Shown here piece after piece: positions 6,601-12,766 of a DNA stretch of 12,787 nt. The notes beneath the pieces are model-generated. The model was not told the DNA's origin. It saw nothing but the letters and a program-made list of their open reading frames with translations, and searched no databases. Every line of letters starts with the position of its first letter. The stretch's first letter is position 1. The DNA comes from Baffinella frigidus (lineage: Eukaryota > Cryptophyceae > Cryptomonadales > Baffinellaceae), in assembly GCA_026770585.1 (NCBI GenBank), contig MU647565.1, positions 5,747 through 18,533 of the forward strand, read 5' to 3'. The position numbers were made by a program, and so were the translations under genes.

Positions 6601-9600
6601 TGATCGTCCCCCCCTCAATCCCTCTCTCCCTCTCTCTCTCTCTCTCTCTCTACGCCGCTGTATCCCGCTCCAGCTCCGGGGGGGCAGCCCTAGCACCTAT
6701 CACGAACCCTGGCACCCATCACGAGCCCCAGCACCTATCATTACGCCGCTGTGTCCCGCACAGCTCCGGGGGGCAGCCCTAGCACCTACCACGAACCCTA
6801 GCACCTAATACGAGCCCCAGCACCTATCATGCGCCCTAGCACCTATTGCGAGCCCCACACCCCAAGCCCCACACCGTACTAGGAACCCCGAACCTCACAC
6901 CCTACACGCTACACCGCAACGCATACACCCAGTACCTGTCGAGCACGCCCGCGAGCTCCTGGCAAGTCACCCGAAACTCCAAAGACTTCAGGGTGACGTG
7001 CACACCCCAACCCTAATCTCTAAAGCTACCTGAAACTGTCAAGAATAAACCCTGAAACCAAAATCCAAATGCGCAATCGCAAAAGGCGGTACCTGTCGAG
7101 CACGCCCGCGAGCTCCCGCCGCAAGCCGCCATACGCCGCTGTGTCCCGCACCAGCGCCGGGGGGTGCGGCAGTCCTAGCACCTGGTCGGGTTTAGGGTTT
7201 AGGGTTTAGGGTTAAGGGCTTAGGGCTTAGGGCTTAGGGTTTGGGGTTCGAAATTTAGGGTTCAGGTGTTTTTGTTGTTGTTTTGAGGGTGCGGGGTTCA
7301 AGGGTTCAAGGGTTCAAGGGTTCAAGGGTTCAGGATTCAGGATTCAGGGTTCAGGGAGAGCCCTACACCCTAAACCCAGTTCAGCGCCCACGTTCTTAGG
7401 GATTGAACGAAGGGCACCTTGAGCTCGTTGTGGGTTCCGGGTTCCGGGTTCATGATGCAGAGCACAACCGTAAAGCCCTCAAGCCCTCAACCCTGAAACC
7501 TAAAACACTAAACCCCGGGGCACCTTGAGGTCGTTGTGGACGGCGTGTCCCACCAGGATCCGCCCGCGGAGAATCGCCGCCACCTTCACGGGGTTCTCAC
7601 GATCACGGTCTGTACCAGGAAAGCTCCTTGTCGCTCCAAAGTTGACGGGTTTGTACCATGCACCCGGACTGTCAACTTGAGGATAGTCGGTCAAGATTCA
7701 GCCCGAATGAGGCAGAGCTAGGTCGGCGTGTCCCACGAGGATACGCCCGTGGGGGATAGCCGCCACCTGAGGGATGAGAGGTTAGGGTTCAGGTTCCAGA
7801 ACCTCTAGCTCTGTCTCAGTCTGTTTGCGCTCACCAAATTGGTGAGCCCGGGGTCTTGCCCACCCAAAAATCCACGAATATGTACCGCGTACCTAGAATG
7901 TCAACTTGAGAATAGTCTGACAGTCAACCCGAGTGAGCCAGAGCACCATGGTTTAAGGTGTATGGTGTAATGATTCAGGGGTGAGGGTTTGGAGGTTAGG
8001 GGTTGGATTCTACAACCCGCTGGCGCCATCACAAGGCTCATAGACTTTATCTCAGAAAACGAGTTCTAAAACTCGTTTTCTTAAGTCAATTCTCCTACAA
8101 ATTTGTCAACTTATGCGGATAGTAAAGAATAAGTTGACGAATTTGTAGGGGAATTGACTTAAGAAAACGAGTTTTAGAACTCGTTTTCTGAGATAAGACT
8201 GTTGCATCACGCAACTTGAGGCTCGATGGTAATATAAAAAAAGGCGAAGGGGCTCGCAACCTGCTGGCACACGCCTTCGGGACCCAAACGCTCAGGGTTT
8301 CGTGCCAGGAAAGGGGTTTTGTAACTACAATACAAACATGGTTTATGGTTTATGGTTTACGGTTTCCACTTAGCAGCCACCGGGGGCTTCACGGATACAG
8401 TCCATCCGATCGATTCGTACTAGAATCTTATTCATTGCCCTCAAACCTCACCGGAAATTTCACCTTGGTGGGTTTCAAGGCGAAAAGGTCCTCGATTGCT
8501 GATAAGTGGTGGTTTATGGTTTAGTTAGGACCTGTTGGCGGACGCCTTCGAAGGCCCGCGCCCCGACCACACTTTTGTGATGGAGGGTTATTCAACGATT
8601 TGACCCCTACTCAGCTCCAGGCTGGTTAACGGATTTGTACCGCACCCCCAGAACGTCAACTTGAGAAAAGACAGTCGCGTCAACCGTTGTATGGTCTAGT
8701 GGTTAGGACCTGCTCGCGGACGCCGAAGGGTTTATGGTTTATGGCTTATGGCTTATGGTTTATGGTTTATGGTTTTATGGTTTATGGTTTATGGTTTATG
8801 GTTTATGGTTTAGTTAGGACCTGTTGGCAATTTCACCTTGGTTTCAAGGCGAAAAGGTCCTCGATTGCTGATAAGTGGTGGTTTATGGTTTAGTTAGGAC
8901 CTGATGGCGGACGCCTTCGAAGGGACGCGCCCCGACCAGGTCACGCGCGCGGATCCCTGAGTAGCGCGTCCTGTAGGGTTCAAAGTTTCAGGTTCAGAGT
9001 TTCGGGTTCAGAGTTTCGGGTTTCGGGTTTAGAGTTTAGAGTTTAGGGTTTAGGGTTTAGGGTTTAGGGTTTAGGGGTTTTCATTTCCTCCGCGTCCTGT
9101 TCCGTTCCATCGGGGAATCGTCAAGTAAAGAAGCTTCCAGTCAAGTTCGTCTCCCCTGCACTTTCAAGGCATCAGTTCATTTCTAGCTCTGCCTCAGTCG
9201 GGTTAACGGACTATTCAAATCTGAGATAAATTTAATCAGGGGGGACGAAGGACACCTGTAGACGGTGACACCCTCCGTTGTCGTAGGACCCCTACGGATC
9301 CCTACGGCCCATCCTACACAACACCTTATTCTTAACTACCCTCGATTTATTGCGTTGGCGCAATGACCTGTAGTCGGTGACGCGCTCGGTGGGCGCGACG
9401 TGGGCGTCGAGGATGACGCGCCCGTCCTCCCCGAGCACCGCCACGCGCGCGAGGATGCTCCTGTTCTTCTTTGCCCCAACCCCCACCTGCGGAGAAGGGG
9501 AGGGGGGACGTCAGACGTCAGGAACGGTGGTTAGTACCACCAACCCTGACAGCCTGAGCAAATCGGGGAAAATGGCACCAAAACCCCCCTTGCATGCCGC

Positions 9601-10400
9601 CGGATTCCGGCGTCGGTTATTTTTTTAACCCCCAAATACTGGTCACAGCAGGGTGTTTGGAGTCTTCTTTGCACAAAAGTTGAAGAATCATCGATTTGCT
9701 CAGCCCGTGAGGGTTGGTGGTAAGGTGATCACTCCACGCCCCGACGCCCACCTTCATGCGGTACAGGTTTGATTTAACCGCAAGATAGCACGAAACAAAG
9801 TTTTGAATTGAATACGTGCCCACGCCCGTCAGCAAGTCAGCAACGGTGGTGTGACAAAGGAGGGGCGTTTGTGCTGTTGAGAGGGAGGCTGGTTCTATCA
9901 GGCCGTTGAGACGTGTGGTCGCAGAGGGAAATGACCATCTCACAGTCGATGGCGACGCACGCGTCTCCCTGCCACGGCGGGGAGGGGTTGCGCGCTGCAC
10001 GCACAGGGGTGCTAGCGCGCGCCGCGGCAGTATCCCACGCCGGGGTCTCGCTGGGCGACTCCGTGGAGGCGTCCGAGAGCATCGACTCGGTCTCCTCCAC
10101 CCCCACCTCCTCCTCCTCCTCCTCCTCCTCCGCCGCTTCAACTTTCTCCGCCCGCGACTTCAGACGCATCACGCCCCGCGACACGTTCCGCAGCACTACC
10201 GCTTTCTTCCCGGCCGCGAGCTCCTTTTTCCGACGCGCCCGCTCCCGCCGCAGCATCAGCCTTGAAACACTCCGCGCTTTCCCAAACCGCAGAAGCGACC
10301 AGTCCCGCACAGACCGCGCCCCCACACGCGCTGGACGCCCAGCCGGGCTCCGCTGCTTCTCCGCAGCTCCAGGAGCGGCGATCCCGGTCTTGGGTGCCAT
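3681..10400 (-). CDS. REX4: REX4-like DEDDh 3'-5' RNA exonuclease, seven exons
   Basis: Exons: 10400-9936, 9486-9368, 8970-8901, 7583-7524, 7181-7093, 4743-4677, 3779-3681; 969 coding bases, 322 residues. All junctions are GT-AG and phases agree (0,2,0,0,2,0). Residues 1-147 are basic then acidic: RRERARRKK at 51-59 (possible nuclear signal) and a Glu run at 91-98. The exonuclease domain follows: ExoI VAIDCEM (D152, E154) continuing VGVGAKKN; LARV and TERVTDYR; SGIRARDL; ExoII GHAVHNDLK (D236); HPPALVRDTAAY; PSLKKL...KKRIQ; ExoIII VGEHCPVEDA (H294, D299) and a WEAE end. This order and spacing match Rex4/REXO4; yeast Rex4p is of similar length. Known relatives trim RNA 3' ends in ribosome biogenesis; the role here is inferred. 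ISG20/SDN-type paralogues are the alternative. Exon 1 shows no intron copies; exons 2-7 do. Confidence 0.88.
3783..3835 (-). repeat. Telomere-like array at the acceptor of exonuclease exon 7
   Basis: On the transcript strand the intron ends in repeated CCCTAAA heptamers running into CCCCAAACTAG|GTGGGC. There is no other pyrimidine tract, so the heptamers occupy the place of the 3' splice signal. Degenerate heptamers continue to about 3835. Confidence 0.8.
3870..3904 (-). pseudogene. Decayed copy of exonuclease exon 7, 5' edge (copy b)
   Basis: Reads VGEHCQVEDSQE after an intact acceptor (TTCCAG|GTGGGAGAG). It matches the ExoIII start of the true exon 7 (VGEHCPVEDAAHT), then loses similarity. 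It keeps the catalytic-type His and Asp but has no LY...WE tail, and lies upstream of the true exon. Confidence 0.75.
4009..4108. mobile_element. Family B element B3
   Basis: 100 bases, ends TCCCTTAAGTGACCAACGGG and CTACTGGTCACTTAAGGGA, flanked by TA (4007-4008, 4109-4110). It sits directly against the truncated end of exon 7 copy a and inside a family C-like sequence (GTGTCAACTTCAGAA). Confidence 0.87.
4113..4163 (-). pseudogene. Decayed copy of exonuclease exon 7, 5' edge (copy a)
   Basis: After an intact acceptor (CCCAG|GTGGGGGAG) it reads VGELCPVDDAAHTLL, clearly related to the ExoIII start of exon 7. The key His is replaced by Leu. It ends where element B3 is inserted, without the C-terminal WEAE part or a stop codon. 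Confidence 0.8.
4265..4676 (-). repeat. Three tandem 131-base units carrying copies of exonuclease exon 6
   Basis: The marker GACGTGTTCGCA recurs at 4294, 4425, 4556 and 4694 (periods 131, 131, 138); the last is the true exon 6 (4743-4677). Each copy encodes SLCEHVLKKRIQ before an intact CAG|GTCCTAG donor, but lacks the nine bases for KKL and has no acceptor at the expected place. The 138 spacing comes from a 7-base duplication (TTGTAAGC). The two central units look nearly identical, so the amplification is recent. Confidence 0.92.
4910..5253. repeat. Tandem repeats of GGCTATTTTCTGGTACA type in intron 5
   Basis: Motifs such as TGGAATGCGGCTATTTTCTG and TTTGCAACGTGGCTATTTGC recur, followed by TGGTACA. 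A longer unit, TCACGATTC to GGTACAAA, recurs with a period of about 113 (5061 and 5174). No coding frame is supported. On the transcript strand each reads as TGTACCAG, similar to a motif in the family C sequences. Confidence 0.7.
5387..5559. mobile_element. Foldback element (family F) with TA flanks
   Basis: The left arm starts GAGCGTTTGCGGAAATGG and the right arm ends CAATTACCGCAAACGCTC. The inverted arms are about 54 bases with few mismatches and share TTGTCCGTTTTCGACTTGCA. TA lies on both sides (5385-5386, 5560-5561). The middle is about 65 bases without coding capacity. Apparent open frames across it arise from the palindrome. Confidence 0.85.
5648..5880. repeat. Short direct repeats in exonuclease intron 5
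   Basis: CCTTGCTAAGGGG occurs twice (near 5670 and 5699) with a GGGGGTGGT/ACCACCCCC inverted pair. ATCGCAAAAGTCAACWCC then repeats twice (5765-5812), each followed by a CAGGTG. A GGCAACTTT/GGCAACTTTTG pair follows near 5822 and 5868. No gene was seen here. Confidence 0.6.
5905..6072 (-). repeat. Copy of exon 5 3' edge plus intron block
   Basis: Begins with GTCGAGCACGCCCGCAAGCT, the 3' end of exon 5 (ELAGVLD on the minus strand), followed by about 120 bases (CTAATCTCTAAAGCTACCTG, AAGAATAAACC) that recur at 6968-7079 next to the true exon 5. A second short exon remnant, CTTGTCGAGCAAGCTCCCTG, closes it at 6052. The block is therefore a diverged tandem copy of the exon 5 donor region. Confidence 0.75.
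6159..6200 (-). pseudogene. Decayed copy of exonuclease exon 5, 3' edge
   Basis: On the minus strand it reads ALRRELLGMLA before a donor-like GCAG|GTACGG, matching GLRRELAGVLD of the true exon 5. The acceptor side is missing. It lies 0.9 kb downstream of the exon. Confidence 0.75.
6492..6532 (-). pseudogene. Near-exact copy of exonuclease exon 5, 3' edge
   Basis: The 41 bases to the GACAG|GTACT donor match the true exon 5 end (7093-7133) almost exactly, encoding GLRRELAGVLD. Similarity breaks off at the CCGCGGTGG border. It retains a usable-looking donor but no acceptor. Confidence 0.82.
6625..6651. repeat. CT dinucleotide microsatellite
   Basis: Uninterrupted TC/CT repeats of about 20 bases within a CCCTCTCTCCC context, directly next to an exon 5 copy at 6651. 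Confidence 0.9.
6651..6875 (-). repeat. Two 5'-edge copies of exonuclease exon 5 and a GTGCTAGG minisatellite
   Basis: 6698-6651 and 6787-6742 correspond to the start of exon 5 (VLGLP...RDTAAY). The second reads VLGLPPGAVRDTAA in frame after small deletions; the first is frameshifted by a longer G run. Around them the exon start itself has been amplified as a degenerate minisatellite, seen on the plus strand as CTAGCACCTATCACGAACCC every 15-20 bases to 6875. Confidence 0.8.
6932..7085 (-). repeat. Copy of exon 5 3' edge plus intron block adjoining true exon 5
   Basis: 6932-6962 repeats the exon 5 donor end (QELAGVLD, GACAG|GTACT). The intervening 120 bases match 5938-6050. With the true exon at 7093 this forms a tandem unit of about 160 bases. 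Confidence 0.8.
7186..7340 (-). repeat. Telomere-like array at the acceptor of exonuclease exon 5
   Basis: Read on the transcript strand, CCCTAAACCCTAAACCC runs directly into GACCAG|GTGCTAGG, the 3' splice site of exon 5. Further upstream come CCCTTGAA heptamer/octamer variants (7295-7340). It takes the position of the pyrimidine tract. Confidence 0.85.
7418..7440 (-). pseudogene. Decayed copy of exonuclease exon 4, 3' edge
   Basis: Reads THNELK before GTGCCCTTC, matching the ExoII end VHNDLK|GTGCCCC of the true exon 4 at 7524, with Glu in place of the catalytic Asp. It lies downstream of the exon and keeps the donor side only. Confidence 0.7.
7723..7766 (-). pseudogene. Decayed copy of exonuclease exon 4, 5' edge
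   Basis: After a good acceptor (CCCTCAG|GTGGCGG) it reads VAAIPHGRILVGHA, matching the start of exon 4, but ends before HNDLK, where a family C end (GAGGCAGAGCTAGG) abuts. Its acceptor context is better than that of the true exon (GTGAAG), so it could act as a decoy or as an alternative 5' part. Confidence 0.8.
7804..7944. mobile_element. Family C element
   Basis: Ends CTAGCTCTGTCTCAGTCTG and CCCGAGTGAGCCAGAGC form imperfect inverted repeats. The interior carries GCTCACCAAATTGGTGAGC (palindrome) and GTCAACTTGAGAATAGTC. The same modules recur at 3925-4010 with 4200-4228, 7611-7722, 8621-8685, 9182-9210 and, inverted, 11520-11813. No coding capacity. Confidence 0.65.
8047..8196. mobile_element. 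Near-perfect 150-base palindrome (foldback element, family D)
   Basis: The arms of about 67 bases begin TTATCTCAGAAAACGAG and end CTCGTTTTCTGAGATAA, separated by about 16 bases. Each arm contains a smaller palindrome (AAAACGAGTTCTAAAACTCG). GACT flanks both ends (8043-8046, 8197-8200), a possible 4-base target duplication. The inner GTTGACGAATTTGTA resembles the family C module GTTGACGGATTTGTAC. Confidence 0.88.
8261..8285 (-). pseudogene. Weak copy of exonuclease exon 3, 3' edge
   Basis: Minus strand reads PEGVCQQ before GTTGCGAG, similar to PFEGVRHQ|GTCC at the end of exon 3. It is short and diverged. Confidence 0.5.
8454..8570 (-). repeat. Duplicated donor region of exonuclease exon 3
   Basis: 8532-8570 encodes VGARAFEGVRQQ before CAG|GTCCTAACTAAACC, matching the true exon 3 end (8901-8938), and the adjoining 80 bases (TCCTCGATTGCTGATAAGTG) recur at 8827-8900. 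Exon edge and intron start were thus duplicated together, 369 bases apart. There is no acceptor side. A further short remnant (PFGVREQ before GTCC) lies at 8710-8730. Confidence 0.88.
8730..8815. repeat. TTTATGG heptamer array
   Basis: About eleven copies of the telomere-like variant TTTATGG (CCATAAA on the transcript), with single-base slips. The same heptamer occurs as two to three copies at 8338-8352 and next to the exon 3 donor (GTCCTAACTAAACCATAAAC). Its open frame of MVYGLWF repeats is an artefact of the array. Confidence 0.9.
8975..9080 (-). repeat. Telomere-like array at the acceptor of exonuclease exon 3
   Basis: On the transcript strand four or more CCCTAAA units pass through CTCTAAA, CCCGAAA and CTCTGAA variants to AACCCTACAG|GACGCG, the exon 3 acceptor. 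The gradient from pure to degenerate heptamers toward the splice site is clear. Confidence 0.87.
9256..9285 (-). pseudogene. Decayed copy of exonuclease exon 2, 3' edge
   Basis: Reads TEGVTVYR across CTACAG|GTGTCC, matching TERVTDYR at CTACAG|GTCATT of exon 2. It lies downstream of the exon. Confidence 0.65.
9529..9722. repeat. Inverted repeat pair inside exonuclease intron 1
   Basis: TACCACCAACCCTGACAGCC with TGAGCAAATCG (from 9535) is mirrored, inverted, at 9692-9722 (CGATTTGCTCAGCCCGTGAG with GGTTGGTGGTA). The arms are about 33 bases with a few mismatches around a 120-base interior. It may be another miniature element; no target duplication was evident. Confidence 0.6.
9728..9751 (-). pseudogene. 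Decayed copy of exonuclease exon 2, 5' edge
   Basis: Reads VGVGAW after ATGAAG|GTGGGCGTCGG, corresponding to CAG|GTGGGGGTTGG (VGVGAK) at the true exon 2 start. It is short, but sits upstream of the exon as the general pattern predicts. Confidence 0.5.
10104..10136 (-). repeat. GAG trinucleotide run encoding poly-glutamate
   Basis: (GAG/GAA)n within exonuclease exon 1, giving eight glutamates. The acidic tract fits a nucleolar protein and is likely length-variable. Confidence 0.9.
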
Positions 10401-10665
10401 TTTGTTCGTTCGTCTGAGGCAGGCCCACGTGCAAATTTGACCTGGGCAGTTTCTGCGAATTTAGGTAGAGCCGTGTGAGATGGTCGAGTGAGTGACTTTT
10501 GGACATTTGCCCATCTTACACGAATTCTTAAGTCAATCTCTTAAAATCGAATTTCGGGCTCTGACGTGGGACGGGACGCTTGGCGTAGTTCTTCTTTCAT
10601 CGGGTTCGGCTGCCATCGATCCGCGAGGGAATCCGCGAGACAATCGTGCTGGTTCCGACCAAGCG
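10401..10665. promoter_or_regulatory. Divergent promoter region between exonuclease and WW-domain genes
   Basis: These 265 bases separate the two start codons (10400 minus, 10666 plus). A CACGTG box lies at 10427-10432. No clear TATA element was seen. The function is inferred from position. Confidence 0.45.
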
Positions 10666-12400
10666 ATGACGCGTGTCCTGCAGGCCAGGAATTCAGCCTG
10701 GACGACCGGCCTTTTCGTCGTCAAGGTGCTGATCCCCGCCGCTGCTCCTATGGCGAAGAAATGGGGCCCTTCTGGCCCTTGCCCGCCCCGCCGCTACCCA
10801 GCAGGGGTTCTTGGGCGCGTCTGCTGGTCGTTGATCGTATCCAGCGCGACTGTCGGGCAGCACACCCCGCGCTGCGTCCCCTTTTGTGGTTTTCTGGGGC
10901 GGCGCGGGAATCCCTTTTCGCTCCGTCTTGTTTGATGTTTTCATTTGACAGCACACCCCGTGCTCCGTCCCTTTTTGTGGTTTTCTAGGCGGCGCAGGAA
11001 TCCATTTTTGGCTCAGGCTTGTTTGATGTTTTCGCACAGGTGCTCGCGGCGCTGGGATGCCTTTCGGTGGCGTCGGCGGCGTGGCACCCTGAGAACGAGC
11101 ACATGGTGCACCGACAGACGTCGCACCGCCCGCTTTCCCACCGGCGGGCGTCGGCCATCGACACTGACCTCCCGGACGGATGGGAGACGCTCACCGACCC
11201 GATCACGCACGGGGAGTACTACTACAACGCGGTGAGCAGGGTGGGCACGTGGAACATGCCGCTGCCCAACCTCGTCTCGTCCCTCCCGGACTGCAAGGCC
11301 GAGATGATGTCGACGTCGTACACTCACTGCGCCTCCAAGGTGCCACCGTAACGAGTAGGAGCAAATCCTCTTTTTCGAGACCCTGATTTGTACCACAGGT
11401 CGCCGGAATCCGGCGACCTGGAGTACAAATCACAGCGGTTAAACAAGGCGATTTGCGACGAGAGCTAGAAGGCTGCCAGGTTGGGTTCCGTTCCTGGTAA
11501 GAGGCAGCGTAAGAGGCGGCTAGCTCCGCCTCACTCCGACTATCCCCACTCAGACTTTTCTCATGTCGACGAAGACGCTGGTTTTGCGGTACACATCCGT
11601 CAACCTTGGGAGTGAGAAAGAGCCCAGGCTCACCACATTGGTGAGCCCAAATTAATCTCCATACAAGTATTCATTAATTGCTCTTGGGCAACGAAAATTA
11701 CTACACGATTTGCTTATAAAAGTAATAGTAGAGCATTTGTGTAGTAAATTTCGTTACGCCAAAAGCAATTAATTAATACTTGTATGGAGATGAAAATAGA
11801 CTGAGACAGCGCTTGACGGTGCACTAGCGTCCGTTGCTCTCGAATCCCGGGGAGTGGGATCAAGGTTAGTCCCCCGTATATTACCAATTAATGTTACAAC
11901 ACCAACAATGTCAATTAATGCCTCACTCGCGTGAACAGACGGACTCGCGGGCGCTGACGTACTTCTACACGAATTCCACAGTGTCAGTTAGTAAGACGTA
12001 CCCAACAGTTCTTAATTAAGATTCTCAATTGCGAAAAGCTCTTATTCTCAAGTAGTGAAGCGATCGCACTGCGTGGACAGACGGGTCTCACTCCAAAGGA
12101 AGTACGTCAGCAGGCGCCGACTTCTACACGAAACAGCGGTCGAAATGTCGGTGACTAACATGTCTTTGATCTGCGAAGCCCACTGTGTGGAAGCGTAGCC
12201 CTTTCCTGTCGCGAGACCCCCCCCTCAGAAAAGCGATCGCTCTCATTTGAGAAGCGATCGCACTCAAATTATAACCCCTAAACCCTGATCTCTAAACCCT
12301 AAATCCTCAACCTGCGTTCTCAGACGGACTCGCGGGCGCTGACGTACTTCTACACGAAGCCGTGCAAGGCCGGCCAGCCGCTCCCTCCTGCCGTGGCCAG
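10666..12400 (+). CDS. Secreted WW-domain protein gene, 5' part (three exons, runs off right edge)
   Basis: Proposed exons are 10666-10725, 11040-11339 and 12324-12400. Exon 1 (20 codons, G at -3 of the ATG) ends VVK|GTGCTG; exon 2 follows TTTTCGCACAG and begins VLAALG, phase 0. Together residues 14-33 form a long hydrophobic signal peptide ending ASA|A. One WW domain covers residues 64-94: LPDGWE, YYYN, second W at 91, P94. WW domains bind proline-rich peptides and are usually intracellular, so a secretory signal is notable. Exon 3 (after TTCTCAG, phase 0) adds 25 residues (LTYFYTKPC) and ends phase 2 at GGCCAG|GTTGCC. A simpler start at ATG 11019 in exon 2's frame is possible. The family is not recognised beyond the domain. 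Confidence 0.62.
10855..11039. repeat. Tandem duplication of about 93 bases at the acceptor of WW-gene exon 2
   Basis: The unit CAGCACACCCCG...CTTGTTTGATGTTTTC occurs from 10858 and again from about 10950. Both copies end in TTTGATGTTTTC followed by an AG (TTTGACAG at 10949, GCACAG at 11039), so the acceptor region has been duplicated upstream of the exon. Confidence 0.85.
11520..11813. mobile_element. Family C element, inverted, containing a nested foldback element
   Basis: Ends CTAGCTCCGCCTCACTCCGA and AGACTGAGACAGCG resemble, in reverse, the family C ends at 7804-7944. The interior has GTACACATCCGTCAACCTT and GGCTCACCACATTGGTGAGC. The copy is longer than its relative because family E (11655-11791) is inserted. 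Confidence 0.65.
11655..11791. mobile_element. Foldback element (family E), nested in family C
   Basis: Arms of about 60 bases begin ATCTCCATACAAGTATTCAT and end ATACTTGTATGGAGAT, with GTAGTAAATTTCGTT as inner part. The loop is AT-rich and about 17 bases. The element is far richer in AT than its surroundings. No target duplication is obvious. Confidence 0.82.
11939..11972 (+). pseudogene. Copy of WW-gene exon 3, 5' edge
   Basis: After GTGAACAG it repeats the first 33 bases of exon 3 (TDSRALTYFYT) exactly, then diverges to NSTVSVSK and a stop. It has the acceptor but no donor. Confidence 0.82.
12081..12131 (+). pseudogene. Diverged copy of WW-gene exon 3, 5' edge
   Basis: GACAGACGGGTCTC and then GTACGTCAGCAGGCGCCGAC with TTCTACACGAA are scrambled pieces of the exon 3 start. 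No open frame remains. Confidence 0.5.
12270..12315 (+). repeat. Telomere-like array at the acceptor of WW-gene exon 3
   Basis: CCCCTAAACCCTGATCTCTA and AACCCTAAATCC precede CTGCGTTCTCAG|ACGGAC. As in the minus-strand gene, the C-rich telomere strand is on the transcript. Confidence 0.8.
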
Positions 12401-12406
12401 GTTGCC

Positions 12407-12473
<67 letters not shown>

Positions 12474-12696
12474 ACCCTGAGCTCTGATCCCCCCGGTCGT
12501 GGCCAGGTTGCCATACACCCTAAACCCTCTCTCTAAACCCTCAACCCTGAGCTCTGATCCCCCCGGCCGTGGACAGGTTGCCCTACACCCTCAACCCTCT
12601 CTCTAAACCCTCAACCCTAAACCCTCTCTCTTAACCCTCAACCCTGAGCTCTGACCCCCCCGGTCGTGGCCAGGTTGCTCTAAACCCCAAACCCTC

Positions 12697-12766
<70 letters not shown>

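Noticed and set aside
8216-8893. Plus-strand open frames with MVYGLWF repeats
   Set aside because: They are translations of the TTTATGG heptamer array and of antisense intron sequence; no independent evidence for a gene.
9906-10440. Plus-strand open frames of 119 and 175 codons opposite exonuclease exon 1
   Set aside because: They are antisense to a well-supported coding exon. GC-rich sequence and the GAG repeat keep all frames open; the products (poly-Ser, poly-Leu) have no domain.
10566-10988. A 140-codon plus-strand frame upstream of the WW exon
   Set aside because: It overlaps the proposed exon 1 in another frame, runs through the 93-base tandem repeat and shows no domain. The splice-consistent frame starting at 10666 is preferred.
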